NCBI GenBank assembly: GCA_003049465.1
Contig: PYSS01000109.1
Coordinates: forward strand, 71,032 to 135,031
Source: Magnaporthiopsis rhizophila
Lineage: Eukaryota; Ascomycota; Sordariomycetes; Magnaporthales; Magnaporthaceae
Reading direction: 5' to 3'
Length of the DNA stretch: 64,000 nt
Part shown: positions 35,105-45,388 of the stretch, piece by piece
Numbering within the stretch: position 1 is the first letter of the stretch
Layout of the letters: every line of letters starts with the position of its first letter
Program-made: the position numbers and the translations under genes
Notes under the pieces: generated by a model
Told to the model about the DNA's origin: nothing
The model's input: only the letters and a program-made list of their open reading frames with translations
The model's database searches: none

Positions 35105-35240
35105 GTGTATATATAGGAGCCTCACAACCCTTCCTCATAATCCCCTCTTTTCCTCCTCCTCATTTTCCAGAATAACATCACTATAACCCCTACTCCTGTT
35201 CAAACCAAAAAACCCGACCACACTCCAAAGCGACTTTCAG
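35105..35240 (+). promoter_or_regulatory. Promoter-like sequence facing the xylanase 3' end
   Basis: A TATATATAGG box at about 35107-35116 is followed by a CT/CA-rich stretch like a fungal 5' leader, but the next thing downstream is the antisense of the xylanase. It may drive an antisense transcript or be left from the decayed CHAT locus. Confidence 0.3.
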
Positions 35241-35242
35241 CC

Positions 35243-36048
35243 CTACGACACATTGATAGAAGCAGTTCCGCTGCTGGTGGTCCGCCCGCTGGTGTACCCC
35301 TCCACAGCCATGATCATGTAGTCATGCCCTCCCAGCCTCATCCCCACCTTTGCCCACTCGGAGAAGTGCCTGCCCATGTTGACGGAGCCCTGGACCCGCT
35401 TCTCGGACCGGACAGACCAGTACTGCTGGAAGGTGCGGGTGCCCTCGATGGAGGGCTTCTGGACGCGCGTCGACTGGAACATCTCGTAGGTGCCATCCTC
35501 GAAGGTGAAGTTGCCTTTGGGCGTCCAGGGCTCGTTGGGGCTCAGGTCACCGTGGGACTCGATCACGTAGTACTCGATCAGGGGGTTGCGAGTCCAACCG
35601 TAAACCGCTAGGTAGCCCGGGCCGGTGGGGTTATACGTTCCGGAGTACCTGACAGTTCTGTTTCCATCCCAGGAATACTGTCAGTATGGGCTTCAAGGTC
35701 CGTGAGGCGTGCAGGGCGAAGCAGCGGTGAAAGCTTGATTGAGATCTGCCTCCTCTAGGGGGCTTTTCTGCCTGATCAATTATACCTTTGCCCGCCGTTC
35801 CTCCACCCTTTGCCGCATACAAAGCCGCCATTGCCGGACCAGGTTGCGCTAAACTGGCCACCCGCTCCGTTGTTGCATCGGAAGTTGCCGTTACCCTCCG
35901 ACCAGAAGGAATAGTAGTATCCGCCCTGGCGGGGCTCGAGTTGGAGGAGCTCTGCGGGCTCTTCGGCTTCAGGGGAAAGGCCAGCAGGGACTGCTGCGGT
36001 GAAGATGCCCGATACGAGGAGGGCGATAGAGAGAAGTAAGGGGATCAT
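35243..36048 (-). CDS. Endo-1,4-beta-xylanase, GH11
   Basis: Exons 36048-35786 and 35657-35243 give 225 residues. A signal peptide (MIPLLLSIALLVSGIFTAAV) and short propeptide ending EPRQ precede the GH11 jelly roll. Typical blocks are GGYYYSFWSEGNGNFRCNNG, YSGTYNPTGPGYLAVYGWTR, NPLIEYYVIESHG and IMAVEGYTSG. The catalytic nucleophile is Glu116 and the acid/base Glu207. No carbohydrate-binding module follows. The enzyme is secreted and cuts xylan internally. A TATA-like CATAAATAG lies at 36206-36214, and one XlnR-type GGCTAA hexamer (minus strand) at 36675-36680 is a possible but weak regulatory site. Confidence 0.95.
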
Positions 36049-36902
36049 GTTTGTCGACGATTGTTTGGACGACTATTGTCGGAATTGATGTATAACTTGT
36101 TTTTGCCTCCAAACCTAGCGAATACGAAGACGGTAGTAGCTGTCCGTGAGCCCAGAGTACCCAACCAGGAACACTCTTCTCGTTTCTGGGGGAGGGGAGC
36201 TGAACTATTTATGCATCTTGTCGGTCCGATCTGCCGTGGTGAGGGAAGTTACCCACACACCAAACCTGGATTTGGCATCTTCCTGGCCCTTCCGTGTCCA
36301 GCATTTTTGATAACAGTCCACCTTCAGCCTGAAAGGTGTAGGTGTAGTCCGTATTGCTTCCACCAATCACTTGTGATAGCAGTCGAGATCCATTCGCCCG
36401 TGGAGCCGCGTGGTAATACTCACCTTTCTGTCCGTAACAGCCTTTGACGGAGACACCCTATGCTGTCTGCTAGGCCAAGCTAGGAGAAAGGGGTTTCGTT
36501 GTGTTCGGCATGTCCCGTCCTTATTTTGAGTGCACGGCAGTTGCGCCTCCCTGCGCCGCTGTTTAAATCCTGCCGTCCCCCGCAATTTCCCCAGATTAAA
36601 TGTGAACGCAGCCCGTGCCTGTGGCCAATGGGAAACATGCCGGTTCTCATGGCGGGTGCTGCATGGCGGAGTTATTAGCCACACATCCTGTGACCCCCCT
36701 CATAAAAAAAAACTATCGCCTCGGCTTGGGAAGTTTGTATGCAAAATAAAGGAAAAAAAAGGGGTGGCTTCAAATTAAAAATGACCGTCTAAAGACAAAA
36801 GTCCGAGGTTTCAACCCTTTTGAGCAGCCAATAATGCCAAGTCCATCTTTGAATCCGCCCATCTACTGGCTATAGCTATAATGTCCGACACACTGGCTAG
36901 TC
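36049..36902 (-). promoter_or_regulatory. Xylanase upstream region
   Basis: No gene seen. It holds the TATA-like box and the single GGCTAA hexamer described with the xylanase. Confidence 0.4.
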
Positions 36903-37385
36903 TAGGGTTCCCACGATGAGCTCGCCCTACTTCCGACGAAGCTGAGAGTACTCACCAACGCCATATTCCTGAACGAACATGCCACCTGGCTGCCATTTCC
37001 CGTCCGCCCCTCCCCCGAGTTTCCTGCGCGAAAACCCCCCGCTTCCGCGCGTGGATACCCCCGCGGCTCGCTTGCGCGAGGACCCCCGGCTTTCCTCCTC
37101 CGCGGGGACCCGAGCGTCTCCGCCCACGACGATTCCCATGGTAGTTATGACGACGATTCGGACAGCGATGCCGGCGGCAGTGACTCTCACCCGGCTGAGT
37201 CGCACGACGATGAAGACGATGCCGGCGACGGTGCCGGCATCTCCACTGACTATCACTTCGACTACATCGGCGGCGACGATAGCGACGACGACGATAGCAG
37301 CGATGATGACGATGGAGGCGATGATGGCGATGATGACGACGATGATAATGGATGCTCGGACGACAGCTACGACGACGATTACTGA
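36903..37385 (+). other. Open frame with strongly acidic tail, no ATG
   Basis: One frame stays open for about 160 codons from just after a TAG at about 36900 to TGA at 37383-37385. Its N-terminal part (ELALLPTKLRVLTNAIFLNE) looks protein-like. The middle is Pro/Arg/Gly-rich. The last 75 residues are mostly Asp/Gly/Ser (for example GGDDSDDDDSSDDDDGG). There is no in-frame ATG; the CTAG just upstream could be a splice acceptor, but no donor exon is seen. It may be a gene's last exon or a relic. Family not recognised. Confidence 0.35.
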
Positions 37386-38626
37386 AGCCTTACCACATTC
37401 TTCTCGGTCTTTGCCCGAAAGCTGGTTTCCGGTTCCACACGCGGCGTTCTTCCTACCTACTAGCTCCTACCCTAATGGCAGGCCGTCGCGACATGGCCCG
37501 CTTGCTCTTTAGCCAGACGCCGATCTCATTGCTCTTGACCAGGCGCCAAACAAACTTCCTTGGCACCATAGGGTGGCAATAATAAAGAAAAGTACTTAGG
37601 TAGCCATACTTCCCGTTCTGCGACGTGGTTTAAATGCTCGGCTATTTGCCCACAACGGACTCTCTTCGCGGCGTGATGTCCCGCTACTTGGGACCAGGAA
37701 GCGCCGCCCATGTCACGCCGATATTTGGGAAAAGGTAGCAGTTATCGCAGGGAAAACAAGTTGCACAAGCCACCTGTCCGAAAAAGTTTCCTGACGAGCA
37801 AGGGCTGCCGTGGGATTTGAGAGCCGCCTGAGTGCACTGTGCACCAAAAGACGTTCTTGTTATTAAAACCGCGGGACTGGGGTTTTGGCACCACCTGCCG
37901 GTTCACAGTTTCTCACGTGGCTTCCCTGTAGAGGCAGTGATTTGTTTTGCACCTGCTTCTCCTGTACCTGCTTCCCCTGTCATAGCAGAAGCCCCAACCA
38001 TCGGCCAGCGGCCGGGGAGTGGCGGCCGTGTGGGAATGCTCTGGCGGCAAACCTTTCTCAAACCCTCGGGCAGAGTCTGGCCACTGCTGGGCCAGATGGA
38101 TCCAAAGCTGGAATCAACCACATTTTGGTCGCGGTGCAAAAGGTGAATCATCAGGGAACCATCGCCCATCCCCAACACGCGGGTAGTGTCACACGGGGAT
38201 CGCCCCCCGGGGCTGATTGGGTATCAAAGAGGGCCATCATAAGGGCCAAGGACAATAGGCGCCCGTTGGTTGGAGCGGAAGTAACAACACAAGGCCCTCG
38301 CAGGTTGAGGGGGCCGGGCAGCCCGACCCTCACTAGATACGTACCAATAAGCCCAGCACGTGCCACCCAGAGGCCTATATAAGGGCCGCCCTCTCGAAGG
38401 GTCCCCTCGAGGAAATTCTGCTTCCTTAAGCATCTCCTTGAGGCCCTGAGAGAATTATCATAATATAAGACCTTTCTCCGAGCCGACTCTGTCCCCTCGT
38501 TACAGGTAGCCAGATAACCCTCAGCTCCTCTTCCGCCCTTCCAGACTCTTGGACAAATCACAAAAACGGCTCTCAACCTTTTCTTTGGCACAACCAGGAA
38601 CAAAGGCTTGTGGACCCAAATCCACC
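37386..38626 (+). promoter_or_regulatory. Intergenic region with promoter of the small Gly/Ser/Tyr protein
   Basis: No gene seen. A TATATAAG box sits at 38376-38383, about 245 bases before the start codon of the next gene. Confidence 0.45.
38376..38383 (+). promoter_or_regulatory. TATA box
   Basis: TATATAAG upstream of the small protein gene, followed by a CT-rich leader. Confidence 0.5.
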
Positions 38627-39068
38627 ATGGCGAGCAACAACGACTTCTCGTACAAGAGCTCCGGCGTTAATAAGGATGTGAGTAGGGATAGCCGCTCCCA
38701 CCTTTAGAGTGACGGAACAGGACGGCAGCGGATTATTGACATCGGATGGCCTCTGAGCACCACAGGGCAATCACTATTGCGCCCGCGACTACGGCTCCTC
38801 GGCGCGGAACCAGAACACGCACCACTATTCCAACAAGTCGGTTTGCCCTTCGCGTCGCTTCGCATCGTTCCTAACGGAGGTTCTTTCGTGGGAGCCAGAT
38901 GCTGATTGACCATCTCGTTCTCGTCGCAGGGACGGCTCTTACTACTATTCCAACCCCAACGGCAGCACGTACTACAACGACGGCAACGGGAAGTCGACCT
39001 ACACGGCGCCTAATGGCCAGGTCACCCGCTCTGGCGGTAGCAGCGGGGGCTCGGGCAACCAGAAGTGA
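38627..39068 (+). CDS. Small Gly/Ser/Tyr/Asn-rich protein
   Basis: Likely exons are 38627-38677 (MASNNDFSYKSSGVNKD), 38766-38840 (GNHYCARDYGSSARNQ, THHYSNKS) and 38930-39068 (DGSYYYSNPNGSTYYND, then GKSTYTAPNGQVTRSGG to GNQK stop). These three pieces line up with a short fungal protein type of unknown function that I recall ending in YSNPNGSTYY and TAPNG blocks. The first junction is in phase. The second is out by one base: exon 2 can only end at TCG before GTTTGC, but exon 3 then starts with an extra G. An indel or an unusual splice is implied. No signal peptide. The low-complexity composition suggests a disordered protein. Confidence 0.6.
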
Positions 39069-39201
39069 TCGATGGGTTCTAACAATTCAACCGAGGACGC
39101 GTGTTTAGGAGTTGGAAGTGTGTGTGTATTCTGTTGAGCAGGTGGGCTGGTCGTGTCAGAAATTGGAGGGTCACGGGCAGTCACAAAAAGCGAAGTAGCA
39201 A

Positions 39202-39208
39202 TATAAAG
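39202..39208 (+). promoter_or_regulatory. TATA-like element upstream of 5S
   Basis: TATAAAG lies 23-29 bases before the 5S transcript start, the spacing at which fungal 5S genes carry a TATA-like Pol III element. Confidence 0.55.
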
Positions 39209-39230
39209 GAGTTTATTGGGGAGACATGAC

Positions 39231-39349
39231 ACATACGACCATACCCACTGGAATATACGGGATCCCGTCCGCTCTCCCCTAGTCAAACCAGTGAGGGCCG
39301 AACTAGTACTCAGGTGGGTGACCACTGGGGAATCCTCGGTGTTGTATGT
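39231..39349 (+). rRNA. 5S ribosomal RNA
   Basis: The sequence begins ACATACGACCATACCCACTG and ends GTGTTGTATGT, so its first and last nine bases pair into helix I of 5S rRNA. In between are GGGATCCCGTCCGCTCTCCC and the internal control region with GGTGGGTGACC, matching the Neurospora-type 5S. A run of T directly after 39348 serves as the Pol III terminator. It is a single gene standing alone, as expected for Pezizomycotina whose 5S genes are dispersed and not in the rDNA repeat. Confidence 0.95.
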
Positions 39350-39364
39350 TTTTTTTTTTTTTTT
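39348..39364 (+). terminator. Pol III T-run terminator of 5S
   Basis: About seventeen T residues immediately after the 5S 3' end. Confidence 0.8.
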
Positions 39365-40590
39365 GGAACCTTCAGATCACACTTGAATCCACTGGGTGCC
39401 AATGCGTGGATCGATCCTTTGTACCAAAAAAGCAGTTGCTCGACTTACCCCGATCAAAATGTTTCGCAGGCGGATCCTCGATTCTTTTCATATCACCTCG
39501 TCGCCTAGCACTCACCATGCGTAGAGTTTCACATCATTTTGAACCCTGCCGCGGCATTTTCTAGTATTCACGGGTACTTTTGCAGTGCAAGCGGCGTGAT
39601 CACCACCGACCGTTTATTTTTGCGTCCTGTTTGTTTGCGAGGAGGCTCTGGGGCTGAATTGAAAACAGAAAACAAGCAGCTCTGGTGATGATCGTTCATG
39701 CATCCCGTCGCATCATCCGTTCTCCTTATGCCCGATTCTGGCATATCTCCACCGGCGTCAAACCCGCCCCGCGTGGGGGATCCCTTCCCGCCAACGGCTT
39801 CTCTGTAAGCTCCATTACACGTAAATTCCGGCTGGTTTGTAACTGTGGGCCGTGGTAAAGAGTTTAAACGTACAATTAAACCAATGAAAGGGCACGCATA
39901 AATGGAAGCGGGAACTTAAAGGAACACCATAACAGGGCTTATTTTGCCGTAAAAACAAGGGACATAAATGTACTGTTTGATCTTCCCGCCACCAGGTACT
40001 TGCGAGAGCTCCCAGCAACACGCGCACCCAAGGTCAGTGGCAGGGACCCTAGCCCGTCAGGTCAACAGTGACAAACCAGCCGGGGTTTACGTGCACAACC
40101 CGATCTAGGCGAATGTCACCCCTTAAAAAATGCCACCCGAGTCAGTGCGTCTGGTGTCATCCCACCATGACGAAACGCCTGAGCGCCTTGACGATGCAAA
40201 ACAGCACAGCCAAGCACGACAGGTCATGTCCTACCTAGCAGCTTCGCCGCATGCCCGATCGAGACGGCCATCCAGGGGGTCTCGGTCTTGTCCGGCGGCC
40301 CCTGGATTATCGCTGCTCGGCCTCCAAGACGTAGTTGGATATAAAAGGTTTAGATGTCGCGCCGCGGAACCGACTGTCGAGATTCCATCATCATCACCAC
40401 TCCCCTCGGGCATCATTCTCTTCTCTTCCCTCTTCGTCCGGCCGTGCCGACTTTTCTTTGTACACCCTATTTATTTTGACGCTGGTCTCAACTTATAAGT
40501 CAATATCATAAAAACGAAAAAAATCTACAAACACAATCTCCAAACCCTACAAACCCAACCTTCCAACCCCACCCATCCCTCTCGCCCATC
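39365..40590 (+). promoter_or_regulatory. Intergenic region with promoter of the repeat-protein gene
   Basis: No gene seen. A TATAAAAG box is at 40340-40347, followed by a CT/CA-rich leader up to the ATG at 40591. Confidence 0.45.
40340..40347 (+). promoter_or_regulatory. TATA box of the repeat-protein gene
   Basis: TATAAAAG about 245 bases upstream of the start codon. Confidence 0.55.
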
Positions 40591-41313
40591 ATGAGGTTCC
40601 ACGTGACCTTCCTCCTCGGCCTCGTCGCCTACGCAGCCGCCCTGCCCACCGTCCCGCAAACCGGCGACGGCGCCGTCGCCGGCATCGAGGCCCGCGCCCC
40701 GCAGAAAGGCGGTGCCGGAAAAAACGTGCCGCCGGGAACGCCCGTCAGCGACACCCAAGGCGTCAAGCTCCGTAAGGGCGAGAGCTGCACCACCACGTCC
40801 ACAAAGGGCGTCCTCGGCTGCCAGGACGGCACCGGTGGCACCTTTAACATCGTTAACGGCAGGCGGCAAAAACGCGACGTATCGGCTGGCATAGAGGCCC
40901 GCGCCCCGCAAAAAAGCAGTTCCGGGAGAAACGTACCACCGGGAACGCCCGTCAGCGACACCCAAGGCGTCAAGCTCCGTAAGGGCGAGAGCTGCACCAC
41001 CACGTCGACAGCGGGCGTCCTCGCCTGCCAGGACGGCACCGGCGGCGTCTTCAACATCGTCCGCGGCAAGCGGCAGTAGGATGAGATGTCGGCGGCGGCG
41101 GCGACGGTCCCCGGAACCCCCGTCACCGACACACAGGGCGTCCGGCTCCGCGAAGGCGAGGTGTGCAAGGCTACCTCGACCAAGGGCGTGCTGGCGTGCA
41201 ACGACCCTTCGGGCGCCAGCTTCAACATCGTCAACGGCAAGCGTCGCAACCTCAAGCGCGACGAGGCCGGGGCTGAAGCTGTCGCCGAGGGTGAGGAGGA
41301 GGAGGAGGAGTAG
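40591..41313 (+). CDS. Secreted Kex2-type repeat protein, in-frame TAG before third unit
   Basis: The frame to the first stop (41077-41079) gives 162 residues: signal peptide MRFHVTFLLGLVAYAAA, then two copies of a 69-residue unit. Each unit has GIEARAPQK, a Gly/Asn linker, PPGTPVSDTQGVKLRKGESC, and a second Cys 11 residues later before FNIV. The units are split by RRQKR at 91-95, a dibasic site for the Golgi protease Kex2; unit 2 ends GKRQ. A 68-base block (40732-40799) is identical to 40939-41006. Past the TAG the same frame continues with a third, more diverged unit (GTPVTDTQGVRLREGEVC) and KRRNLKRD, then an acidic tail to TAG at 41313. Each unit would be released as a small two-Cys peptide. 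Function unknown. The last unit may be lost, read through, or restored if the stop is an error. Confidence 0.75.
40663..41076 (+). repeat. Two 207-base tandem units
   Basis: Direct repeats at a 207-base offset inside the coding region, with a perfectly matching 68-base core. This points to recent duplication or gene conversion. Confidence 0.9.
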
Positions 41314-41729
41314 GGGTTAGACGAGCAGTAGACGACGCTTAGCTGGCTTTGAGTACCGAGACTTACATATCTCTTCTGTAAAGGAGCGGAGAAAGAAAGC
41401 ACAGCAGGAACGGCGGGAGGGAGGTTTACAGTGGGCACAGGCTGGTGATTCAAAGACTCACCCGGCTCTCGGAGCTCATGCGTAGGGCATACATACAGTA
41501 CACGGGCTGGATTAGTGAGAGCGAAGCGAAAAGCACATAACGAATACATTCATTGGTGTGACCACACATAACAACTTTTGTTGGACCTCTAACATCATGG
41601 GAGCGGGAGTGTGGGCCGGGCGGTCAAAATGAGGCCAAGATCGAGGGAGATCTCGTACACTCCAGCGGGTGGTTTCATGTATAGCAGATAAATAAACAAA
41701 CAAAAAAAAAAAAAAAAAAAAAAAAAGGN

Positions 41730-41765
<36 letters not shown>

Positions 41766-41976
41766 GGCAGGTAGATGACACATGGTGTTGGGGAGCTGGC
41801 TTCATGGGGTTTCTCCAACAATGACGCGTCACTGCTATTGGGAATTACGGAATCAAGTTTGTATCCTATATTTACTGACAACCTCTGGGCGACGCCACGC
41901 AGTCGGCGTCATGGCAAACTGGACAGAGACAGACACTTTCCAACGTTTGAGGCTTGTTCTAGCAGTCATCTCCAAA
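41314..41976. other. Convergent 3' region with A-run gap
   Basis: The stretch contains A 41702-41726, GG, a single N at 41729 and A 41730-41763, an unresolved homopolymer. No gene seen. Confidence 0.8.
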
Positions 41977-43687
41977 TCAGCAGTTCTGCGACAAGGCCGA
42001 GGTCCTGTAGCGAGCCGACACGACGTCCCCGCCAGCCCTCGGCAGCACAAGGTTGAAGCTCGTGCTCCAGCCCTTGACCTCGATGGGCACCTCGGCCGCG
42101 TACAGCGCATAGGGGCCCCGCGTGGTGCCCAGAGGCCTCATCTGGACCCCCTCGACGCCGAGCCGGGGCAGCGTCACGTTGGGCTGCTGGACGCGGTGGG
42201 CCATGTTGAGCACTGGCGGCGCGGCGCCCTCGCTCTGCCCGCGCACCGCGGCCGTCACGCGCACCGTATTGTTGCTGCCGCCGACGATTCGCGTGTCGAG
42301 GCAAGAGTTGTCGTACTGGAACAACAGGTCGCTCTGCGCCGGGTAGGCCTTCTTGTTGCCGTTGTTATCGAACGTCGTGGTGCTGTTGTCGGTGGCGTTG
42401 TGCACCTTGATGACGAAGGAGCCGAGGCCGGCGTCGGCGTCGACCCGCGTGGCAAACTCGTACCACGTAAACACCTCGCCGAAGAAGCCGAGCGACTGCC
42501 CGCCGCGCAGGCTCATGCGTGTCGCGGGCACGGCGGCAGGGAGGCGTTTGCCGTCCCGGTCGGCCAGGTCGAGCGACACCGAGAGCGGCTCGGCGTCGCG
42601 GCCGGTGGTGCGGACGCGCACGCGGCCCTGGAAGGCGATGGTCGTGGTGGACGAGTTGGCGGCGTCCAGCTGCAGCTTCTCGACGTAGGGCTTCACCTCC
42701 TGCAGCTGGATGGGGTCGGTGAGGCGCACGCCCCGGGGCACGGTGTCGATCATGCGGCCCAGCAGGGCGCCGCAGGTGCTCGCGAAGCTGGTCGGGTCGG
42801 CGAGGGCGCGCATGGTGGCGTTGGTGCCGTCGGCGCTGAAGACGCGCTTGTCCGAGTTGGTGGTCTCGTTGGCGGCGAAGACGAGCGGGTTGATGCCGTC
42901 GCCGCTCAGGTACTCGTCCACGACGGCCGTGTCGAAGCGCGCGTGCGTGCGGTCGAAGCGCGCCACGTTGTTCGGGGCAGGCGCGCCGCCGACCACGTCC
43001 GGGAAGTCGACGCTGTGCACCTGTCCGATCGAGTGGCCGCACGCCACCAGCCCGATCATCTCGGAGCGCGTGAAGCCCATGCGGTCGAAGGCCGCGACCA
43101 TCTTGTCGAGCGGGTCGGTGTGCATGGGCACGCCGGGCGGCCCCGCGGCGGTGGCGTCGACGCGCCCGGCGCGGTAGGGGATCCGGGGCCCGCCGCACGA
43201 CGCGACGGAGGCCACGACGCCCAGGGCGATGAGGTCCGAGGCGGACACGTCCGGCGTCACGAACTCGGCCAGATCCCCGAGCGTGTTGTCAAAGGCCGCG
43301 CCTTCGTTCTCTGCCCGCGAGACCTCGTACATGATGGAGGCGTCGAGGCCGCCCGTGCCGGCCGCGGCGTCGTGGGTGGCCATGTCGTGGAACCCCGTCC
43401 GCAGCCACTCGGCCGAGGTCTGGGTGCCGGGCCGTCCGCCCGGGTTGCCACAGGGCACAGCACCTGGCAGGCGGGCAGGCTTAGCGCTGGGTATTGTCGG
43501 CCTACCCAGGTAGGTGCAACTACTCACTATCGGTGAAGCCGGCACGAATTATGCCGCTTTGCATGGCGAGCATATCCTCGAGTATGTCGAACTGCGAGGG
43601 CCAGACGTAGGCGCCTCGGGCATGGCCCACGGCGCCGGCCAGGGCCAGAAGGGCCAGCTTGGGTATTCTTGTCGATTGTCGTGTCAT
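41977..43687 (-). CDS. Secreted plant-type heme peroxidase (class II-related)
   Basis: Exons 43687-43528 and 43463-41977 are in phase and encode 548 residues. A signal peptide (MTRQSTRIPKLALLALAGAV, GHARG) is followed by AYVWPSQFDILEDMLAMQSG. The distal heme side is WLRTGFHDMATHD (Arg75, His79) and the proximal side GLVACGHSIGQVHSVDFPD (His197), the two hallmarks of the plant peroxidase fold. Between them DLIALGVVASVASCGGPRIP and YRAGRVDA are typical. The C-terminal 250 residues have no clear catalytic motif and look beta-rich; this two-part layout is seen in ascomycete peroxidases distant from lignin peroxidases. It should oxidise phenolics or similar substrates with H2O2 outside the cell. 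It is the first of three minus-strand oxidoreductase genes. Confidence 0.87.
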
Positions 43688-44228
43688 CTTGTCTGTCCGT
43701 CTGAGGGTATTTTCCAAGTAGTAGCGAATGTGGGAGTAGCTCTCTGATAAAACGAGTGTGGGAGAGAAGCTCTCAAGTAGCGAGTGTGCGGAAATACGCT
43801 TTACGAGCATATAGCCCTACTGATGCCCGCGGACATGATCAACAGGCGACAGACGCGCCTTTTTACATGTTCCCACCGTCGTCCCCTTTTCCTCCATCCC
43901 CTCCCCTATCGCCGTCCCTTCCCCGCAGAGCACTCCACCGCGGCGGGCCGGGTCCACTATGTACGCTCGTATCCCCTGGTTTTGCCCCGCTCGCTTCGCC
44001 TTATACGTACGAAGCGGAGTGATGTTTTTTGGGCCCAGCGAACGTTGGAATGCAGACGCGGGAAAGTCGGGGGAACCATGCAAGCATAACGGGACGACGC
44101 GGAACCTAATTTGGGTTTTCTGGCCAATCAAAACACGGCCAAATGCTACAGCATTCTCATATATTCTTTGCGTCTGATTTGTCAGCAGTCAGAAGGCCAT
44201 CAAACAGCAGCCAGCCGTTCCTTTCCAA
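43688..44228 (-). promoter_or_regulatory. Peroxidase upstream region
   Basis: About 540 bases between the peroxidase start and the SDR 3' end. No gene seen. Confidence 0.4.
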
Positions 44229-45388
44229 CTACATCAGAAGCTTCCCGAGCTCGCCCGCCTCCTTCATCGTGCTGAGCGACAGCTCCTTGAATTCCACCAA
44301 GTCCCGCGCCACCTCCTCGAGCGAGAACTTGACGGTGCCGTAGCTGTCGGCGCCGAGCGGCAGCCTGATAGGGATGCGCCGGTGAGCGCCGCTGCTGCCG
44401 GCGTCGGTGACGACCTTAAGCATGGCCCGCGCAACATCCTCGGGCTTGGCAAACGTATCGGCAATGTTGGGGTCCGTCATCGCGGCTTCGATCTTGCGCC
44501 CCGGCGCGTCCGGCGACGCGTAAGCCGGGTGGTGCGCCGCGCGGTTAACGTTGGCTACGAACTGCGTCTTGACGCCGCCGGGCTCGACGATACAGAAGTG
44601 GACTTTTTTCGTTTTTATTGTGTGTCACGCACGCGCGGTTAGTGAAAAAAAAAAAAAAAAAAAGGGAGGCGGGGACAGGACCATAATGAGTTGACCAAAA
44701 ACGGTCGGGAAGGGCTCTTGTTGTATCCCACTTACTGTTCCAGGCGGGCAGCATCTCCTTGGCAAGGCTCTCGGTGTACCCCTCGAGCGCAAACTTGGAG
44801 GCGTTGTACATGCTGTTATAGGGAAAGCCCACGAACCCGCCGATGCTGGTGACGTTGAGCACGACGCCGCCGATCCGCCCGCCATCCGCCTTGGAGTTCA
44901 CCTCGCGAAAGATGCGCACCGCGTGCTTGCACAGCGTCAGCGGGCCCCAGAAGTTGGCCTCGAGCTGCGTGCGCTCCTGCTCGCGCGTTATGGCCTCGGC
45001 CTCGCCGACCACTCCGAAGCCCGCGTTGTTGACGAGCACGTCGATGCGCCCGAACCGCGCCAGCGCCGCCGCCACCGCGGCGTCGATGGCCTCAGGCGAC
45101 GTCACGTCCAGCGCCAGCTTGAGCAGCCGGTCGTCGCCGCGCGCGAGGCCGGACATGGAGGACGGCTTGCGCGCGGTGGCGACCAGCCTGTACGTGGGGT
45201 GGGCGAGGACCTCCTCGGCTAGGGCCTTGCCTATCCCCGAAGAGCAGCCGGTGACTGGGTGATGCGGGGTTAGCGTTGGTATTGGGGCAGATAGGGAGCT
45301 CGAGGCATGGCGGGGAGGGCGGGCGCCTACTGAACCAGACTGCGTCGTCTGGGATATCATAGGGGGTGGTGTTGGGCTTGGTGTCCAT
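44229..45388 (-). CDS. Classical short-chain dehydrogenase/reductase
   Basis: Exons 45388-45331, 45254-44736 and 44602-44229 join in phase to 316 residues. Exon 1 ends DDAVWF and exon 2 opens with ITGCSSGIGKALAEE, the TGxxxGxG cofactor motif. NNAG appears in VLVNNAGFGVVGEAE, the catalytic Ser in VLNVTSIGGFVGFP and the YxxxK in MYNASKFALEGYTES. Exon 3 starts HFCIVEPGGVKTQFV. The protein resembles retinol-dehydrogenase or 17beta-HSD-like fungal SDRs that use NADP(H) on lipophilic substrates; the substrate is unknown. The second intron (133 bases) contains an A run at about 44645-44663, longer than usual in this window. Confidence 0.9.

Noticed and set aside
41782..43536. 584-codon plus-strand open frame
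   Set aside because: It is the antisense shadow of the peroxidase exon; composition is Ala/Arg/Gly/His-rich without motifs.
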